Below are positions 49,620 through 58,468 of a DNA stretch of 64,000 nucleotides, piece after piece; within the stretch, counting starts at the first letter, position 1; each line of letters begins with the position of its first letter. Position numbers and translations under genes: made by a program. The notes under the pieces are model-generated. The model did not search any database. It had not been told where the DNA came from and saw only the letters and a program-made list of their open reading frames with translations. Source of the stretch: Streptomyces sp. ISL-36 (GTDB lineage Bacteria > Actinomycetota > Actinomycetes > Streptomycetales > Streptomycetaceae); the NCBI RefSeq assembly GCF_018614205.1, contig NZ_JAGGOS010000048.1, positions 31,319-95,318 of the forward strand, read 5' to 3'.

Positions 49620-51239
49620 CTACCGCTTGCGGCGGGCCGTCCCGAAGAGCGACCGGCTGATCTCCCGGCCCAGCTGCGTACCGATCGACCGCGCGAGGGA
49701 CTTGAAGACCCCGCTTCCCACCACCTGCTCGGCGAGCGACGGCTCCTCGCGCGACGCGGCCTCCCGCGTCTTACGCCCCTCCCGCGTCTCCCGCGTCTCC
49801 GGTGCCTTCGGTGTCTCCGGTGTCTCCGGCGTCTCCTCCGCACGCGCCTCCGCGGCCGCCGCCTCCTCCGCGCGCACCTCCGCCGCCCGCTGCTCCGCCG
49901 TCAGCCTCTCGTACGCCGACTCGCGGTCCACCGCCTCCGCATACCGCCCGTACAGCGGCGACCCCTTCACCGCCGCGTCCAGCGCCGCCGCCTCGACCGG
50001 CCCCATCAGCGACTCCGGCGCCCGCAGCCGTGTCGCCGCCACCGGCGTCGGCGCGCCCGTCTCGCTCAGCACCGTGACGACCGCCTCGCCCGTCCCGAGG
50101 CCCGTCAGGACCTCCTCCAGGTCGTACGGCGAGTTCGGGAACGTCCGTACCGTCGCCTTCAGCGCCTTCGCATCGTCCGGCGTGAACGCCCGCAGCGCGT
50201 GCTGCACCCGGTTGCCCAGCTGCGCCAGCACGTCCCCCGGCACGTCCTTCGGCGTCTGGGTCACGAAGAAGACCCCGACCCCCTTCGAGCGGATCAGCCG
50301 TACCGTCTGCGTGATCGCGTCCAGGAACGCCTTCGACGCCCCGTCGAACAGCAGGTGCGCCTCGTCGAAGAAGAAGACCAGCTTCGGCTTCTCCAGGTCC
50401 CCGGCCTCCGGCAGGTCGTGGAAGAGGTCCGCCAGCATCCACATCAGGAACGTCGAGAAGAGCTGCGGCTTGTCCTGCACTGACGGCAGCTCCAGTACGG
50501 AGACCACCCCGCGCCCGTCCGCCGCCGTCCGCAGGAACTCGGCCGTGTCGAACTCCGGCTCCCCGAAGAACCCGGCCGCGCCCTGCTGCTCGAAGGCCGT
50601 CAGCGCCCGCAGGATCACCCCGGCCGTCACCGTCGACAGCCCGCCGATCCCCTTCAGCTCGGGCTTTCCGGCGTCGGAGACCAGGAAGGCCACCACCGCC
50701 CGCAGATCCTTCAGGTCCACCAGCTCCAGGCCCTTCTGATCCGCGTAGTGGAAGATCAGGCCGAGCGACTGCTCCTGCGTCCGGTTGAGCTGGAGGATCT
50801 TCGACAGGAGCACGGGGCCGAAGCTGGTGACCGTGGCCCGCACCGGAATGCCGGAACCGGTGCCGCCGAGCCCGTAGAACTCGCAGGGAAAGCCCTTGGG
50901 GGCCCACTCCTGTCCCACCTGCCCGGCCCGTTCCCCGACCCGCTCGCTCTCCCGGCCCGGCGCCGAGATCCCGGAGAGGTCCCCCTTCATGTCGGCGAGG
51001 AAGACCGGCACTCCGTTCGCCGACAGCTGTTCGGCGAGAAGCTGGAGGGTCTTCGTCTTGCCCGTACCGGTGGCGCCGGCGACGAGCCCGTGGCGGTTGA
51101 GCATGGCCAGCGGGATACGGATCCGCGCGTCCGGGTGACAGACGCCGCCCCAGAGCAGCGCCCCCAGTTCGAGTGCCGCGCCGGTGAACTCGTACCCCGC
51201 CGCGATCTCGGTGGCCACAGGCTCTTCGCTCACGCTCAT
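49620..51239 (-). CDS. HerA-like ATPase (DUF853)
   Basis: A 539-residue P-loop ATPase: Walker A GATGTGKTKT (55-64), MKGDLSGIS, Walker B KLVFFFDEAHLLFDG, FVTQTPKDVPGDVLAQLGNR (sensor), and RALTAFEQQGAAGFFGEPEFD. This matches the DUF853/YjgR family related to HerA/FtsK translocases. A Glu/Ala/Arg/Thr-rich coiled segment (about 425-500) precedes the basic C-terminus. Function in vivo is not settled; DNA or protein translocation is presumed. ATG 51239 is preceded by GGGG. Confidence 0.9.
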   Translation of the reverse strand: MSVSEEPVATEIAAGYEFTGAALELGALLWGGVCHPDARIRIPLAMLNRHGLVAGATGTGKTKTLQLLAEQLSANGVPVFLADMKGDLSGISAPGRESERVGERAGQVGQEWAPKGFPCEFYGLGGTGSGIPVRATVTSFGPVLLSKILQLNRTQEQSLGLIFHYADQKGLELVDLKDLRAVVAFLVSDAGKPELKGIGGLSTVTAGVILRALTAFEQQGAAGFFGEPEFDTAEFLRTAADGRGVVSVLELPSVQDKPQLFSTFLMWMLADLFHDLPEAGDLEKPKLVFFFDEAHLLFDGASKAFLDAITQTVRLIRSKGVGVFFVTQTPKDVPGDVLAQLGNRVQHALRAFTPDDAKALKATVRTFPNSPYDLEEVLTGLGTGEAVVTVLSETGAPTPVAATRLRAPESLMGPVEAAALDAAVKGSPLYGRYAEAVDRESAYERLTAEQRAAEVRAEEAAAAEARAEETPETPETPKAPETRETREGRKTREAASREEPSLAEQVVGSGVFKSLARSIGTQLGREISRSLFGTARRKR

Positions 51240-51336
51240 GAGAGGCCCCTAATTCCGGGTTTACGGCGATTTGCCCCAGCATCCCATCGGCCCCGCGTGG
51301 CTGCGCCGGGAGCCGCTCGCCCGGTAGGCTTTCCGT

Positions 51337-51633
51337 GTGATCTTCAAGCGCATCGGTAACGGGCGGCCGTATCCCGACCACGGCCGGGAAAGCACCCGGC
51401 AGTGGGCGGACGTGGCGCCGCGCCCGGTCCGCCTCGATCAGCTGGTGACCACCAAGGGCCAGCTGGACCTGGAGACGCTGCTCGCGGAGGACTCCACCTT
51501 CTACGGCGACCTCTTCGCGCACGTCGTGAAGTGGCGGGGCGACCTCTACCTCGAGGACGGGCTGCACCGCGCGGTGCGCGCGGCGCTCCAGCAGCGGCAG
51601 GTCCTGCACGCGCGCGTCCTGGAAATGGACTAG
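51337..51633 (+). CDS. Conserved actinobacterial 98-residue protein (VapB-like annotation)
   Basis: A compact protein: MIFKRIGNGRPYPDHGRES, VRLDQLVTTKGQLDLETLL, HVVKWRGDLYLEDGLHRAVRAAL. Homologues in Streptomyces are often labelled VapB-family antitoxin, but no VapC toxin is next to it, so I treat the function as unknown. GTG start. It is followed 104 bp later by the LytR_C gene. Confidence 0.85.
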   Translation: MIFKRIGNGRPYPDHGRESTRQWADVAPRPVRLDQLVTTKGQLDLETLLAEDSTFYGDLFAHVVKWRGDLYLEDGLHRAVRAALQQRQVLHARVLEMD

Positions 51634-51737
51634 CGACCGCGTCTCCGTGACCCGTTCGGAGTCTCTTCCCGCCCATCCGGACGCGATCACATGATCATCC
51701 AGTAGGCATCCCTCACGGGCGGCATTACGCTGCGTCC

Positions 51738-52373
51738 ATGAGCATGCTCACTCCCCCCGGTATGGGCGGAAAGTACCGCATCACGGGGGACACGTACCCC
51801 CGCATGCGCCGCCCCCGGCACCGTCGCAGGATCGTCCTCGCGGCCGGCGCCGCTGTGGTCGCGCTCGGCGCGGCCGGGTGGGGGACGCTGCAGCTCGTCG
51901 ACGTCTTCTCGGGCGGCGACGGCGAGAAGACGGCCACGGCCGCAGGCCGCGGCGGCGACTGCAAGCCCGCCCCCAAGGCGACCACGGCACCCGGGGCCGC
52001 CCTGCCCAAGCCGGGCCAGATCACGGTGAACGTCTACAACGCGACCCCGCGCAGCGGCCTCGCGAAGACGACGGCCGACGAGCTGAAGAAGCGCGGCTTC
52101 ACCATCGGCAAGGTCGGCAACGCACCCGCGGCGTACGACAAGAAGGTGCCCGGCGCCGGCCTCCTGCTCGGTGCGCCCGGGGCCGTCAAGGGCGCGTTCC
52201 CGGTCCTGGGCACCCAGCTGAAGGCCGCCACGACGAAGACGGACACCCGCGCCACGGCGGACGTGGACCTGATCATCGGCACGGCCTTCAAGAACCTGGA
52301 CCCGAAGACGACGGCGGACGCGGCCCTGGTCGCTCTGAACAAGCCCAAGGTCGCGCCCGCCGGTAAGTGCTGA
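51738..52373 (+). CDS. LytR C-terminal-domain membrane protein
   Basis: A 211-residue protein. A basic cytoplasmic N-terminus (RRPRHRRR) is followed by one membrane helix (about 32-52), a charged linker, and a LytR_C domain (about 95-205: ITVNVYNATPRSGLAKTTADELKKRG... DVDLIIGTAF). This domain is found after LCP enzymes in cell-wall polymer attachment; here it stands alone and probably faces outward. Downstream is a 35-nt tandem repeat. Confidence 0.88.
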   Translation: MSMLTPPGMGGKYRITGDTYPRMRRPRHRRRIVLAAGAAVVALGAAGWGTLQLVDVFSGGDGEKTATAAGRGGDCKPAPKATTAPGAALPKPGQITVNVYNATPRSGLAKTTADELKKRGFTIGKVGNAPAAYDKKVPGAGLLLGAPGAVKGAFPVLGTQLKAATTKTDTRATADVDLIIGTAFKNLDPKTTADAALVALNKPKVAPAGKC

Positions 52374-52378
52374 GCCGC

Positions 52379-52588
52379 GTGAACGGGCCCGCGTGAACGG
52401 GCCCGGCGTGCGTGTGAACGGGCCCGCGCGAACGGGCCCGGCGTGCGTGTGAACGGGCCCGCGCGAACGAGCCCAGCGCGCGTGTGAACGAGCCCGCGCG
52501 AACGAGCCCAGCGCGCGTGTGAACGAGCCCGCGTGAACGAGCTCAGCGTGCGTGTGAACGAGCCCGCGTGAACCAGCCCGGCGTGCCT
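52379..52588. repeat. 35-nt tandem repeat, six units
   Basis: Six adjacent 35-nt units starting GTGAACGGGCCCGCG, with drift from GGGCCC to GAGCCC toward the right. There are no spacers, so it is not a CRISPR. It fills the gap between the convergent LytR_C and upp genes; a GGGCCC-rich transcript would fold strongly and may help termination. Confidence 0.95.
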
Positions 52589-52613
52589 GTGAACACGCTG
52601 GGCCCGCTGTCCG

Positions 52614-53249
52614 CTAGTCGGCCGTGCCGTACATGCGGTCGCCCGCGTCGCCCAGGCCCGGGACGATGTAGCCGCTCTCGTTGAGGCGCTCGTCGACCGA
52701 GGCCGTCACGACGGTCACCGGCGTGCCCGCGAGCTCGCGCTCCATGACCTCGACGCCCTCCGGGGCGGCGAGCAGCACGACCGCGGTCACATCGTCCGCA
52801 CCGCGCTTGATCAGCTCCTGGATGGCCGCGACGAGCGTGCCGCCGGTCGCCAGCATCGGGTCCAGGACGTACACCTGGCGGCCCGAGAGGTCCTCCGGCA
52901 TCCGCGTCGCGTAGGTCGACGCCTCCAGCGTCTCCTCGTTGCGGATCATGCCCAGGAAGCCCACCTCGGCCGTCGGCAGCAGCCGCACCATGCCGTCGAG
53001 CATGCCGAGACCGGCCCGCAGGATCGGGACGACCAGCGGCCGCGGGTACGACAGCTTCACACCGGTCGTGGGCGTGACGGGGGTCTCGATGTCGACCTGC
53101 TCGGTGCGCACGTCCCTGGTGGCCTCGTAGGCGAGCAGGGTGACCAGCTCGTCGGCGAGACGGCGGAAGGTCGGGGAGTCCGTGCGCTTGTCGCGCAGCG
53201 TGGTGAGCTTGTGGGCGACCAGCGGGTGATCGACGACGTGGAGACGCAT
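52614..53249 (-). CDS. upp: Uracil phosphoribosyltransferase
   Basis: A 211-residue salvage enzyme (uracil + PRPP to UMP). Blocks: [45 protein letters not shown] loop [13 protein letters not shown], and [18 protein letters not shown]. Length and start (MRLHVVDHP) are typical. Upstream is a divergent small gene. Confidence 0.97.
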   Translation of the reverse strand: MRLHVVDHPLVAHKLTTLRDKRTDSPTFRRLADELVTLLAYEATRDVRTEQVDIETPVTPTTGVKLSYPRPLVVPILRAGLGMLDGMVRLLPTAEVGFLGMIRNEETLEASTYATRMPEDLSGRQVYVLDPMLATGGTLVAAIQELIKRGADDVTAVVLLAAPEGVEVMERELAGTPVTVVTASVDERLNESGYIVPGLGDAGDRMYGTAD

Positions 53250-53336
53250 GGCTCCAACAGTAGCCCGCACTGGCATCAACCCACGCCGTGGAGGGAAGGT
53301 GGGGGCACAGGACCCAGTCGTGGGGTGGTGTGGCCC

Positions 53337-53549
53337 ATGCCCGACCCGCAGAACCCGGAAGACCGGGCCGACGCGCCGGACGACGCGCCGGAGAGTGCGC
53401 CGGAGACGGCCGCGGAGCGCCGTCGGCGCCGCGCCCAGTTCCTGCGCGAGCTGCACGAGGCGAAGGCGCTGCGCGACCGCGTCCAGCCCCGGCGCGCGCG
53501 GGCGGCACGGATGCGCCAAGCCATGCGGATGCGGACCTTCCGCTGGTGA
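53337..53549 (+). CDS. Small basic hypothetical protein
   Basis: A 70-residue product: acidic N-terminus ([16 protein letters not shown]), then a charged helical part ([23 protein letters not shown]) and a basic end ([12 protein letters not shown]). Helical pattern and location between upp and the tadA pair suggest a real gene. The ribosome site (GGGGTGG) is weak and another start at 53211 is open. Function unknown. Confidence 0.55.
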   Translation: MPDPQNPEDRADAPDDAPESAPETAAERRRRRAQFLRELHEAKALRDRVQPRRARAARMRQAMRMRTFRW

Positions 53550-53775
53550 CGGCGGTGGTGACGGGGACCGGCGCCGCGCCGCCTGTGCGCCGGGGCCGTG
53601 CGCCGGGCGACGCGCCCGCCCGCGTCCACCCGTTCGCCGTCTCGATCAGACTGATGCACGACGCAAGAGCCGAAGACCTCTCCTGAAGCCGCTGTTTCTG
53701 CCACGATGCCGATTGGGCGGGGCACCAGGAGAGCGCCGCCGGATCGTCACACCTCTGATCAGTGGGAGAGTCACG

Positions 53776-54315
53776 GTGTACTTGGCCGCACTGCTCGCGC
53801 GCACCGAAGACGGGTGGGAAGCGAGCGACACAGAGATCGACGATGTGGAGACCCTGTCGGATCTGATCGAACTGGCCCGCGAGGCCTCGGTCGACGACGA
53901 CACGGTCATCGTCTTCATCGAACAGGAGGATGCCTGGTTCGGCCTTCTCCGCGTCGAGGGCGAGGACGACCCTCGCATCTACGTGTCGGACGGGGCGGCC
54001 GCCGCCCGCTCCTCGTACGGGGAGATCCTCACCAAGGAACTGCTCGGTGACGACCAGGACGACGACACGGCCGACCTGGACGCGCTGGACCTCGACGGTA
54101 CGGAGGACGGCGAGCCTCTCGACCGGGAGGACGACGACGAGGAGACGGTGGGCGCCACCGCCGACGCGGTGCCCGCCGCGCCGGTCGGCGACCGGCTGAT
54201 CCTGGCGGATCTCGGCCTGGCCGAGAAGGAGCTGCTGGCGCTCGAGAGCGACGCGCTGGCGGAGATCGCGGACGCACTGGGCGCCGCGGAGGTGCTGGAG
54301 ACCGTTCGCTTGTGA
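53776..54315 (+). CDS. tRNA adenosine deaminase-associated protein
   Basis: A 179-residue acidic protein: YLAALLARTEDGWEASDTEIDDVETL, DDDTVIVFIEQEDAWFGLLRVEG, then an Asp/Glu-rich middle and ADLGLAEKELLALESDALAEIADALGAAEVLE. This family is almost always beside tadA in actinobacteria, hence its name; no activity is known. GTG start with GGGAG. Its stop overlaps the tadA GTG by GTGA. Confidence 0.9.
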   Translation: MYLAALLARTEDGWEASDTEIDDVETLSDLIELAREASVDDDTVIVFIEQEDAWFGLLRVEGEDDPRIYVSDGAAAARSSYGEILTKELLGDDQDDDTADLDALDLDGTEDGEPLDREDDDEETVGATADAVPAAPVGDRLILADLGLAEKELLALESDALAEIADALGAAEVLETVRL

Positions 54316-54899
54316 CCGAGGCAGGACCCGATCCCGTACGGCGTCACGCGCACGACGTACAGCAGCGTGACGTACAGCAGTCCGCGCCCGATCCCGTACG
54401 GGGTGGCCTCCAGCGGCCCGCGCCCGAGCATCCCGCCGCCGATCCCGTACGGGATCCCTGGCGGGATGCCATGGGGCTCGCTCTCGCCGAGGCCGACCGG
54501 GCCGCGCTGACCGGTGACGTACCGGTCGGCGCGGTCGTGCTCTCCCCCGACGGCGCGGTCCTCGCCGTCGGGCACAACGAGCGTGAGGCGACCGGCGACC
54601 CGACCGCCCACGCCGAGGTCCTCGCCCTGCGCCGGGCGGCGGCGCGCACCGGCGAATGGCGGCTGACCGGCTGCACGCTCGTCGTGACCCTGGAGCCCTG
54701 CGTGATGTGCGCGGGCGCGCTCGTACAGTCGCGGGTCGAACGGGTGGTGTTCGGCGCGTACGACGAGAAGGCGGGCGCGGCCGGCTCCCTCTGGGATCTC
54801 GTACGGGACCGGCGGCTCAACCACCGCCCCGAGGTGATCGCCGGCGTGCGCGGCGAGGAGTGCTCGGCGCAGCTGACGGCCTTCTTCCGGGAGCGCTGA
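54312..54899 (+). CDS. tadA: tRNA-specific adenosine deaminase
   Basis: Makes inosine at position 34 of tRNA-Arg(ACG). Zinc site: HAE (100-102) with proton-shuttle Glu, and PCVMC (129-133). The C-terminal part DEKAGAAGSLWDLVRD is typical. From GTG 54312 it would have about 50 extra N-terminal residues coded by a repeat of GATCCCGTACGG; the conserved enzyme begins near MGLALAEADRAAL, so ATG 54471 is an alternative start. Overlap with the upstream gene favours the GTG. Confidence 0.93.
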   Translation: MTEAGPDPVRRHAHDVQQRDVQQSAPDPVRGGLQRPAPEHPAADPVRDPWRDAMGLALAEADRAALTGDVPVGAVVLSPDGAVLAVGHNEREATGDPTAHAEVLALRRAAARTGEWRLTGCTLVVTLEPCVMCAGALVQSRVERVVFGAYDEKAGAAGSLWDLVRDRRLNHRPEVIAGVRGEECSAQLTAFFRER

Positions 54900-54967
54900 A
54901 CACCGCTCCGACCTGCGCGGCGATACGGATTTCATCGGAGCGGCACCTTTGGGCTAAGCTCTCTCTC

Positions 54968-55052
54968 GGTAGCGTGTCCGAGCGGCCGAAGGAGCTCGCC
55001 TCGAAAGCGAGTGTGGCGCAAGTCACCGAGGGTTCAAATCCCTCCGCTACCG
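54968..55052 (+). tRNA. tRNA-Ser (CGA)
   Basis: Acceptor stem GGTAGCG pairs with CGCTACC (55045-55051). The anticodon stem CTCGC/GCGAG holds loop CTCGAAA with anticodon CGA at 55002-55004, reading UCG. The T arm is GAGGG-TTCAAAT-CCCTC. The long variable arm marks a class II tRNA. No CCA is encoded. A TAAGCT -10-like hexamer lies 7 nt upstream. Confidence 0.95.
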
Positions 55053-55058
55053 CTGGTA

Positions 55059-55095
55059 GATGAAGGGTCGGTCCCGATGGGGCCGGCCCTTCATC
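55059..55095. terminator. Terminator after tRNA-Ser
   Basis: Arms of 17 nt (55059-55075 and 55079-55095; GATGAAGGG at the outer end) with a 3-nt GAT centre and two G-U type mismatches, 6 nt after the tRNA. Confidence 0.8.
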
Positions 55096-55188
55096 TCGTT
55101 CCGGCTCGGGATCGGTCCGCTTGTGCCGCGGGCGCCGCCGCCCCACTTGAGGCGACCGGGGACGGTCAGGGCCCTGCTGGGAACTCCT

Positions 55189-55219
55189 TTGACGGTGAGC
55201 CGGGGCGGCTGGCTAAGCT
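55189..55219 (+). promoter_or_regulatory. Possible promoter of a small RNA
   Basis: TTGACG (55189-55194) and TAAGCT (55214-55219) with a 19-nt spacer. The same GGCTAAGCT words precede the tRNA-Ser gene. Weak on its own. Confidence 0.3.
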
Positions 55220-55225
55220 GCGGGC

Positions 55226-55418
55226 ACCTTCGGGTGCTGACAAGCTCGGGGGACTGGCCGACGGCTGCGTCCGCCTGGCTCCTCCACTGGAGCGGGGTAC
55301 GTCTCATGACGGGCGCCGTCGGCCGTTTCGTGCCCGGTGAACGACACCGGATCGCGCTCCCAGCAGCGGGTGGACGGCAGAAGACCCCGGCGCGTGTGTC
55401 ACGCGGCCGGGGCCTTCT
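55226..55418 (+). ncRNA. Candidate small RNA, unverified
   Basis: A gene-free stretch that begins just after a promoter-like pair with a GGGCACC-TTCG-GGTGC hairpin and ends at a 12-bp, one-bulge hairpin (55385-55412) flanked by AAG and CTT. It has no convincing protein frame and does not match SRP RNA, RNase P RNA or tmRNA cores. It could equally be a non-transcribed gap. Confidence 0.25.
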
Positions 55419-55723
55419 CACGTAGGACGGGGGGAGCGGCATCGGGGGGACAAGCCGCTCCCCCCGATGAGAACCGGTCCTGCAAGCCCGCGCCGCGTCG
55501 GGGGGAAGCTCGCGGCGCGGACCCCGCAGTGAGGGCCGGTTCCTCGCCCTGCGGATTCCTGCCGACTCCGCAAGGGCTCGACATCCATACTGCTGTGCCG
55601 TCACCCTTCCGGGGGCGGCAAAAGGCCCCGATCCCCGGGCCCTTGGTCCATAAAGGCCGGGTGAAGAGGCTCCGCTAGACTCACGCGACCACGCAGGGGC
55701 GCAGACACGGGAGGGCGCGGCAG
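55419..55723. other. Gene-free gap with one strong hairpin
   Basis: About 300 bp between the candidate RNA and the 54-residue protein gene. It holds the 55429-55465 hairpin. I see no other gene, repeat or attachment site; the 3' part of tRNA-Ser is not duplicated in the window. Confidence 0.6.
55429..55465. terminator. Strong 12-bp hairpin in the gap
   Basis: GGGGGGAGCGGC (55429-55440) and its complement (55454-55465) with a 13-nt loop. No gene reads directly into it, which supports transcription of the region before it. Confidence 0.6.
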
Positions 55724-55888
55724 ATGGCGCAAGCGAAGAAGGTCGCGCTGTACGCGGTCGCGGTCTTCGTGCTGTACACGATCATCAATTCCCCCAGTCG
55801 GGCGGCCGATCTGGTCCAGGTAGGGTTCGAGGGCATATCGAGCGCCGCGCAGGGTGTCGGCGAGTTCATGACCGAGCTCATCAACTAG
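55724..55888 (+). CDS. 54-residue single-helix membrane protein
   Basis: A short frame starting at ATG 55724 with GGGAGG upstream: MAQAKKVALYAVAVFVLYTI, then a polar part ending GEFMTELIN. Residues 7-22 form one membrane helix after a basic N-terminus, so the rest would lie outside. It is followed 9 bp later by the Dabb gene. I recall such a small gene at this place in other Streptomyces. Function unknown. Confidence 0.75.
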   Translation: MAQAKKVALYAVAVFVLYTIINSPSRAADLVQVGFEGISSAAQGVGEFMTELIN

Positions 55889-55897
55889 GAGTCCCCA

Positions 55898-56191
55898 GTG
55901 ATCCGCCATCTGGTCCTCTTCAAGCTCAACGACGGCGTCAAGCGCGACGACCCGCGCGTGGTCGCCGGCGTCGAGGCCTTCAGGGCGCTGGGCGGGACCA
56001 TCCCGGAGCTGACGTTCTGGGAGTGCGACTGGAACATCACCGACCGGCCGATCGCGTACGACTTCGCCATCAACTCGGCGGTCGCGGACACCGATGCGCT
56101 CCAGCGCTATCTGGCCCATCCCGCGCATCAGGCGGGTGTCGCACAGTGGCGCGAGTTCGCCACGTGGGTGATCGCCGACTACGAGTTCTAG
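55898..56191 (+). CDS. Dabb (stress-responsive A/B barrel) protein
   Basis: A 97-residue dimeric alpha/beta-barrel protein: MIRHLVLFKLNDGVKRDDP, LTFWECDWNITDRPIAYDFAI, YLAHPAHQAGVAQWREFA. GTG start with AGGAG. Dabb proteins are small stress-related or ligand-binding proteins; its substrate is unknown. It precedes the sigma factors and ends before a hairpin. Confidence 0.9.
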   Translation: MIRHLVLFKLNDGVKRDDPRVVAGVEAFRALGGTIPELTFWECDWNITDRPIAYDFAINSAVADTDALQRYLAHPAHQAGVAQWREFATWVIADYEF

Positions 56192-56227
56192 GGGCACCCG
56201 ACCGCCCCTTCGCCCCTCTCTTTCCCG

Positions 56228-56257
56228 GGCCCCCGCCATGACGGCGTGGGGCCTTTT
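56228..56257 (+). terminator. Terminator with T-tract after the Dabb gene
   Basis: GGCCCCCGCC (56228-56237) pairs with GGCGTGGGGCC (56243-56253) with a bulge, followed by TTTT. It separates the Dabb gene from the sigma factors. Confidence 0.7.
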
Positions 56258-56406
56258 GGGTATTTACCTCCCGTTTCGTCACAACTTGCCGTCAACACGT
56301 GGTTATACGGTGCTTGCACACAGTGGACATGTCTTGTGATGCTATGACCGCTTTTGATGGATGAGTTTGACCGTAGTTGACCAGCAAGACCAGCCAAAGG
56401 GGTGGC

Positions 56407-57258
56407 GTGAACGTGCCGGCCAGTACAGCGCCTCAAGTCCCGCCCCAGAACGAGGCCGGCGGCCCGGACGCCCCGCGCCCCCGGCCGCAGAGCACCCGGG
56501 GCGCCGACACCCGTGCGCTCACGCAGGTGCTCTTCGGGCAGCTCAAGGGGCTGGAACCGGGCACTCCGGAGCATCACAGGGTGCGCGGGGCGCTGATCGA
56601 GGCCAACCTGCCGCTCGTGCGGTACGCCGCCGCCCGCTTCCGCTCCCGCAACGAACCGATGGAGGACGTCGTCCAGGTCGGCACCATCGGTCTGATCAAC
56701 GCCATCGACCGCTTCGACCCCGACCGGGGCGTCCAGTTCCCGACCTTCGCGATGCCCACCGTCGTCGGCGAGATCAAGCGCTACTTCCGCGACAACGTAC
56801 GGACCGTCCACGTGCCGCGGCGCCTGCACGAGCTCTGGGTCCAGGTCAACGGAGCCACCGAGGACCTGACGACCGCCCACGGCCGCTCACCGACCACCGC
56901 CGAGATCGCCGAACGTCTGAAGATCGGCGAGGACGAGGTGCTGGCGTGCATCGAGGCGGGCCGGTCCTACCACGCCACCTCCCTGGAGGCGGCCCAGGAG
57001 GGCGACGGACTGCCCGGGCTGCTCGACCGGCTCGGCTACGAGGACCCGGCGCTCGCCGGCGTCGAGCACCGGGACCTCGTACGGCATCTGCTCGTACAAC
57101 TGCCCGAGCGCGAACAGCGGATCCTGATGCTCCGTTACTACAGCAATCTGACACAGTCCCAGATCAGCCAGGAACTCGGTGTCTCGCAGATGCATGTGTC
57201 AAGGCTCCTCGCCCGCAGCTTCGCCCGTCTGAGGTCCGCAAACAGGATCGAGGCGTAG
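56407..57258 (+). CDS. sigF: SigB/SigF-family RNA polymerase sigma factor
   Basis: A 283-residue group 3 sigma factor. A Pro-rich N-terminus (1-30) is followed by region 2 ([36 protein letters not shown]... split here by position 70-110), [27 protein letters not shown], region 3, and region 4 ([32 protein letters not shown]). GTG 56407 has AAAGGGG 5 nt upstream, better than TTG 56377. Order with upp-tadA suggests SigF, the late spore sigma factor. The tandem partner is next. Anti-sigma genes are not adjacent. Confidence 0.88.
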   Translation: MNVPASTAPQVPPQNEAGGPDAPRPRPQSTRGADTRALTQVLFGQLKGLEPGTPEHHRVRGALIEANLPLVRYAAARFRSRNEPMEDVVQVGTIGLINAIDRFDPDRGVQFPTFAMPTVVGEIKRYFRDNVRTVHVPRRLHELWVQVNGATEDLTTAHGRSPTTAEIAERLKIGEDEVLACIEAGRSYHATSLEAAQEGDGLPGLLDRLGYEDPALAGVEHRDLVRHLLVQLPEREQRILMLRYYSNLTQSQISQELGVSQMHVSRLLARSFARLRSANRIEA

Positions 57259-57503
57259 CCGGAACGGGTAGACCGGTTCGGAGCAGTCCGGAACGGCTTT
57301 TCAGCGGCCCAAATGCCGTACACCCCTTGTTTCCTGCGGATTTGTGCTTTCACTGTGTCGACAAGTCACTACAGCGTGTTGCCGACATGTGACATTCTGC
57401 TGGAACCGCGTTTGCCGCAGCCCCGCCTCCGGTATTCAGGTGGAGGCTGCGTTCCTCCGATGGTCGTGGCCGCCGCGACCGTCCGCGACCTCAAGGGGGT
57501 GGC

Positions 57504-58418
57504 ATGTCCGCAGAACAGGGCAGCTCGAAGGTGCTCACGCTCACGCCCGCGCTCGCGCAGACGCCGGTTCAGATGCCGGTGCAGCCGCAGGCTCAGGCCC
57601 AGAGCGAAGCGCCTGCCGCGCCGCTGGTCGTCTCGCCGGAAGCCATCGACACCCGCACGCTCTCCCGCTCCCTCTTCCTGCGCCTGCGCGCCCTGGACGA
57701 CCAGGGTGCCGCCGCGGACAGCCCGGAGCGGACCTACGTCCGTGACACCCTCATCGAGCTCAACCTCCCGCTCGTGCGGTACGCGGCGGCCCGGTTCCGC
57801 TCGCGCAACGAGCCGATGGAGGACATCGTCCAGGTCGGCACGATCGGCCTGATCAAGGCCATCGACCGGTTCGACTGCGAACGCGGCGTGGAGTTCCCGA
57901 CGTTCGCGATGCCGACGGTCGTCGGCGAAATCAAGCGCTTCTTCCGCGACACCTCGTGGTCGGTGCGGGTGCCGCGCCGGCTGCAGGAGCTGCGGCTCGC
58001 GCTGACCAAGGCGAGCGACGAGCTGGCCCAGAAGCTGGACCGCTCCCCGACCGTGCCCGAACTCGCCGCCGTCCTGGGCGTCTCGGAGGAGGACGTCGTC
58101 GACGGCCTCGCGGTCGGCAACGCGTACACCGCCTCCTCGCTCGACTCCCCCTCCCCCGAGGACGACGGCGGCGAGGGCTCGCTCGCCGACCGGCTCGGGT
58201 ACGAGGACACGGCCCTGGAAGGCGTCGAGTACCGCGAGTCGCTGAAGCCCCTGCTCGCCAAACTCCCGCCCAGGGAACGGCAGATCATCATGCTGCGGTT
58301 CTTCGCCAACATGACCCAGTCGCAGATCGGCGAAGAGGTCGGCATCTCCCAGATGCACGTCTCACGGCTGCTCACGCGGACCCTGGCGCAGCTGCGGCAG
58401 GGCCTGATCGCCGACTGA
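57504..58418 (+). CDS. sigN: SigB/SigF-family sigma factor, second copy
   Basis: A 304-residue paralogue of the preceding protein with the same blocks ([69 protein letters not shown]) and a Gln/Pro/Ala-rich N-terminus. ATG 57504 with GGGGGTGG. In S. coelicolor a SigF-SigN pair lies in this setting; the symbol is assigned from memory of that order and is less sure than the family. Many targets of this group act in differentiation and osmotic stress. Confidence 0.8.
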   Translation: MSAEQGSSKVLTLTPALAQTPVQMPVQPQAQAQSEAPAAPLVVSPEAIDTRTLSRSLFLRLRALDDQGAAADSPERTYVRDTLIELNLPLVRYAAARFRSRNEPMEDIVQVGTIGLIKAIDRFDCERGVEFPTFAMPTVVGEIKRFFRDTSWSVRVPRRLQELRLALTKASDELAQKLDRSPTVPELAAVLGVSEEDVVDGLAVGNAYTASSLDSPSPEDDGGEGSLADRLGYEDTALEGVEYRESLKPLLAKLPPRERQIIMLRFFANMTQSQIGEEVGISQMHVSRLLTRTLAQLRQGLIAD

Positions 58419-58440
58419 AAGAGCCGGAACTTCTTCCTTG

Positions 58441-58455
58441 CTGACGGACCGTCAG
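58441..58455. promoter_or_regulatory. CTGACGG-A-CCGTCAG inverted repeat
   Basis: Perfect 7-bp arms with a single central base, 14 bp before the lipoprotein ATG. Too tight for a hairpin; it looks like a dyad binding site. Confidence 0.35.
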
Positions 58456-58468
58456 TCACACTGGCGCC

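Noticed and set aside
52379..52588. CRISPR-like array
   Set aside because: The 35-nt units are directly adjacent with no spacers, and there are no cas genes.
55100..55420. SRP RNA, RNase P RNA or tmRNA gene
   Set aside because: The GGAAGCAGCC-type SRP loop, the RNase P core and the tmRNA tRNA-like ends are not present.
55060..55425. 121-residue plus-strand ORF after the tRNA
   Set aside because: It starts inside the terminator hairpin, has no ribosome-binding site and looks like Arg/Pro/Gly-rich noise.
54968..55723. Integrative element attached at tRNA-Ser
   Set aside because: No integrase follows and the tRNA 3' end is not repeated in the window; downstream genes look like conserved core.
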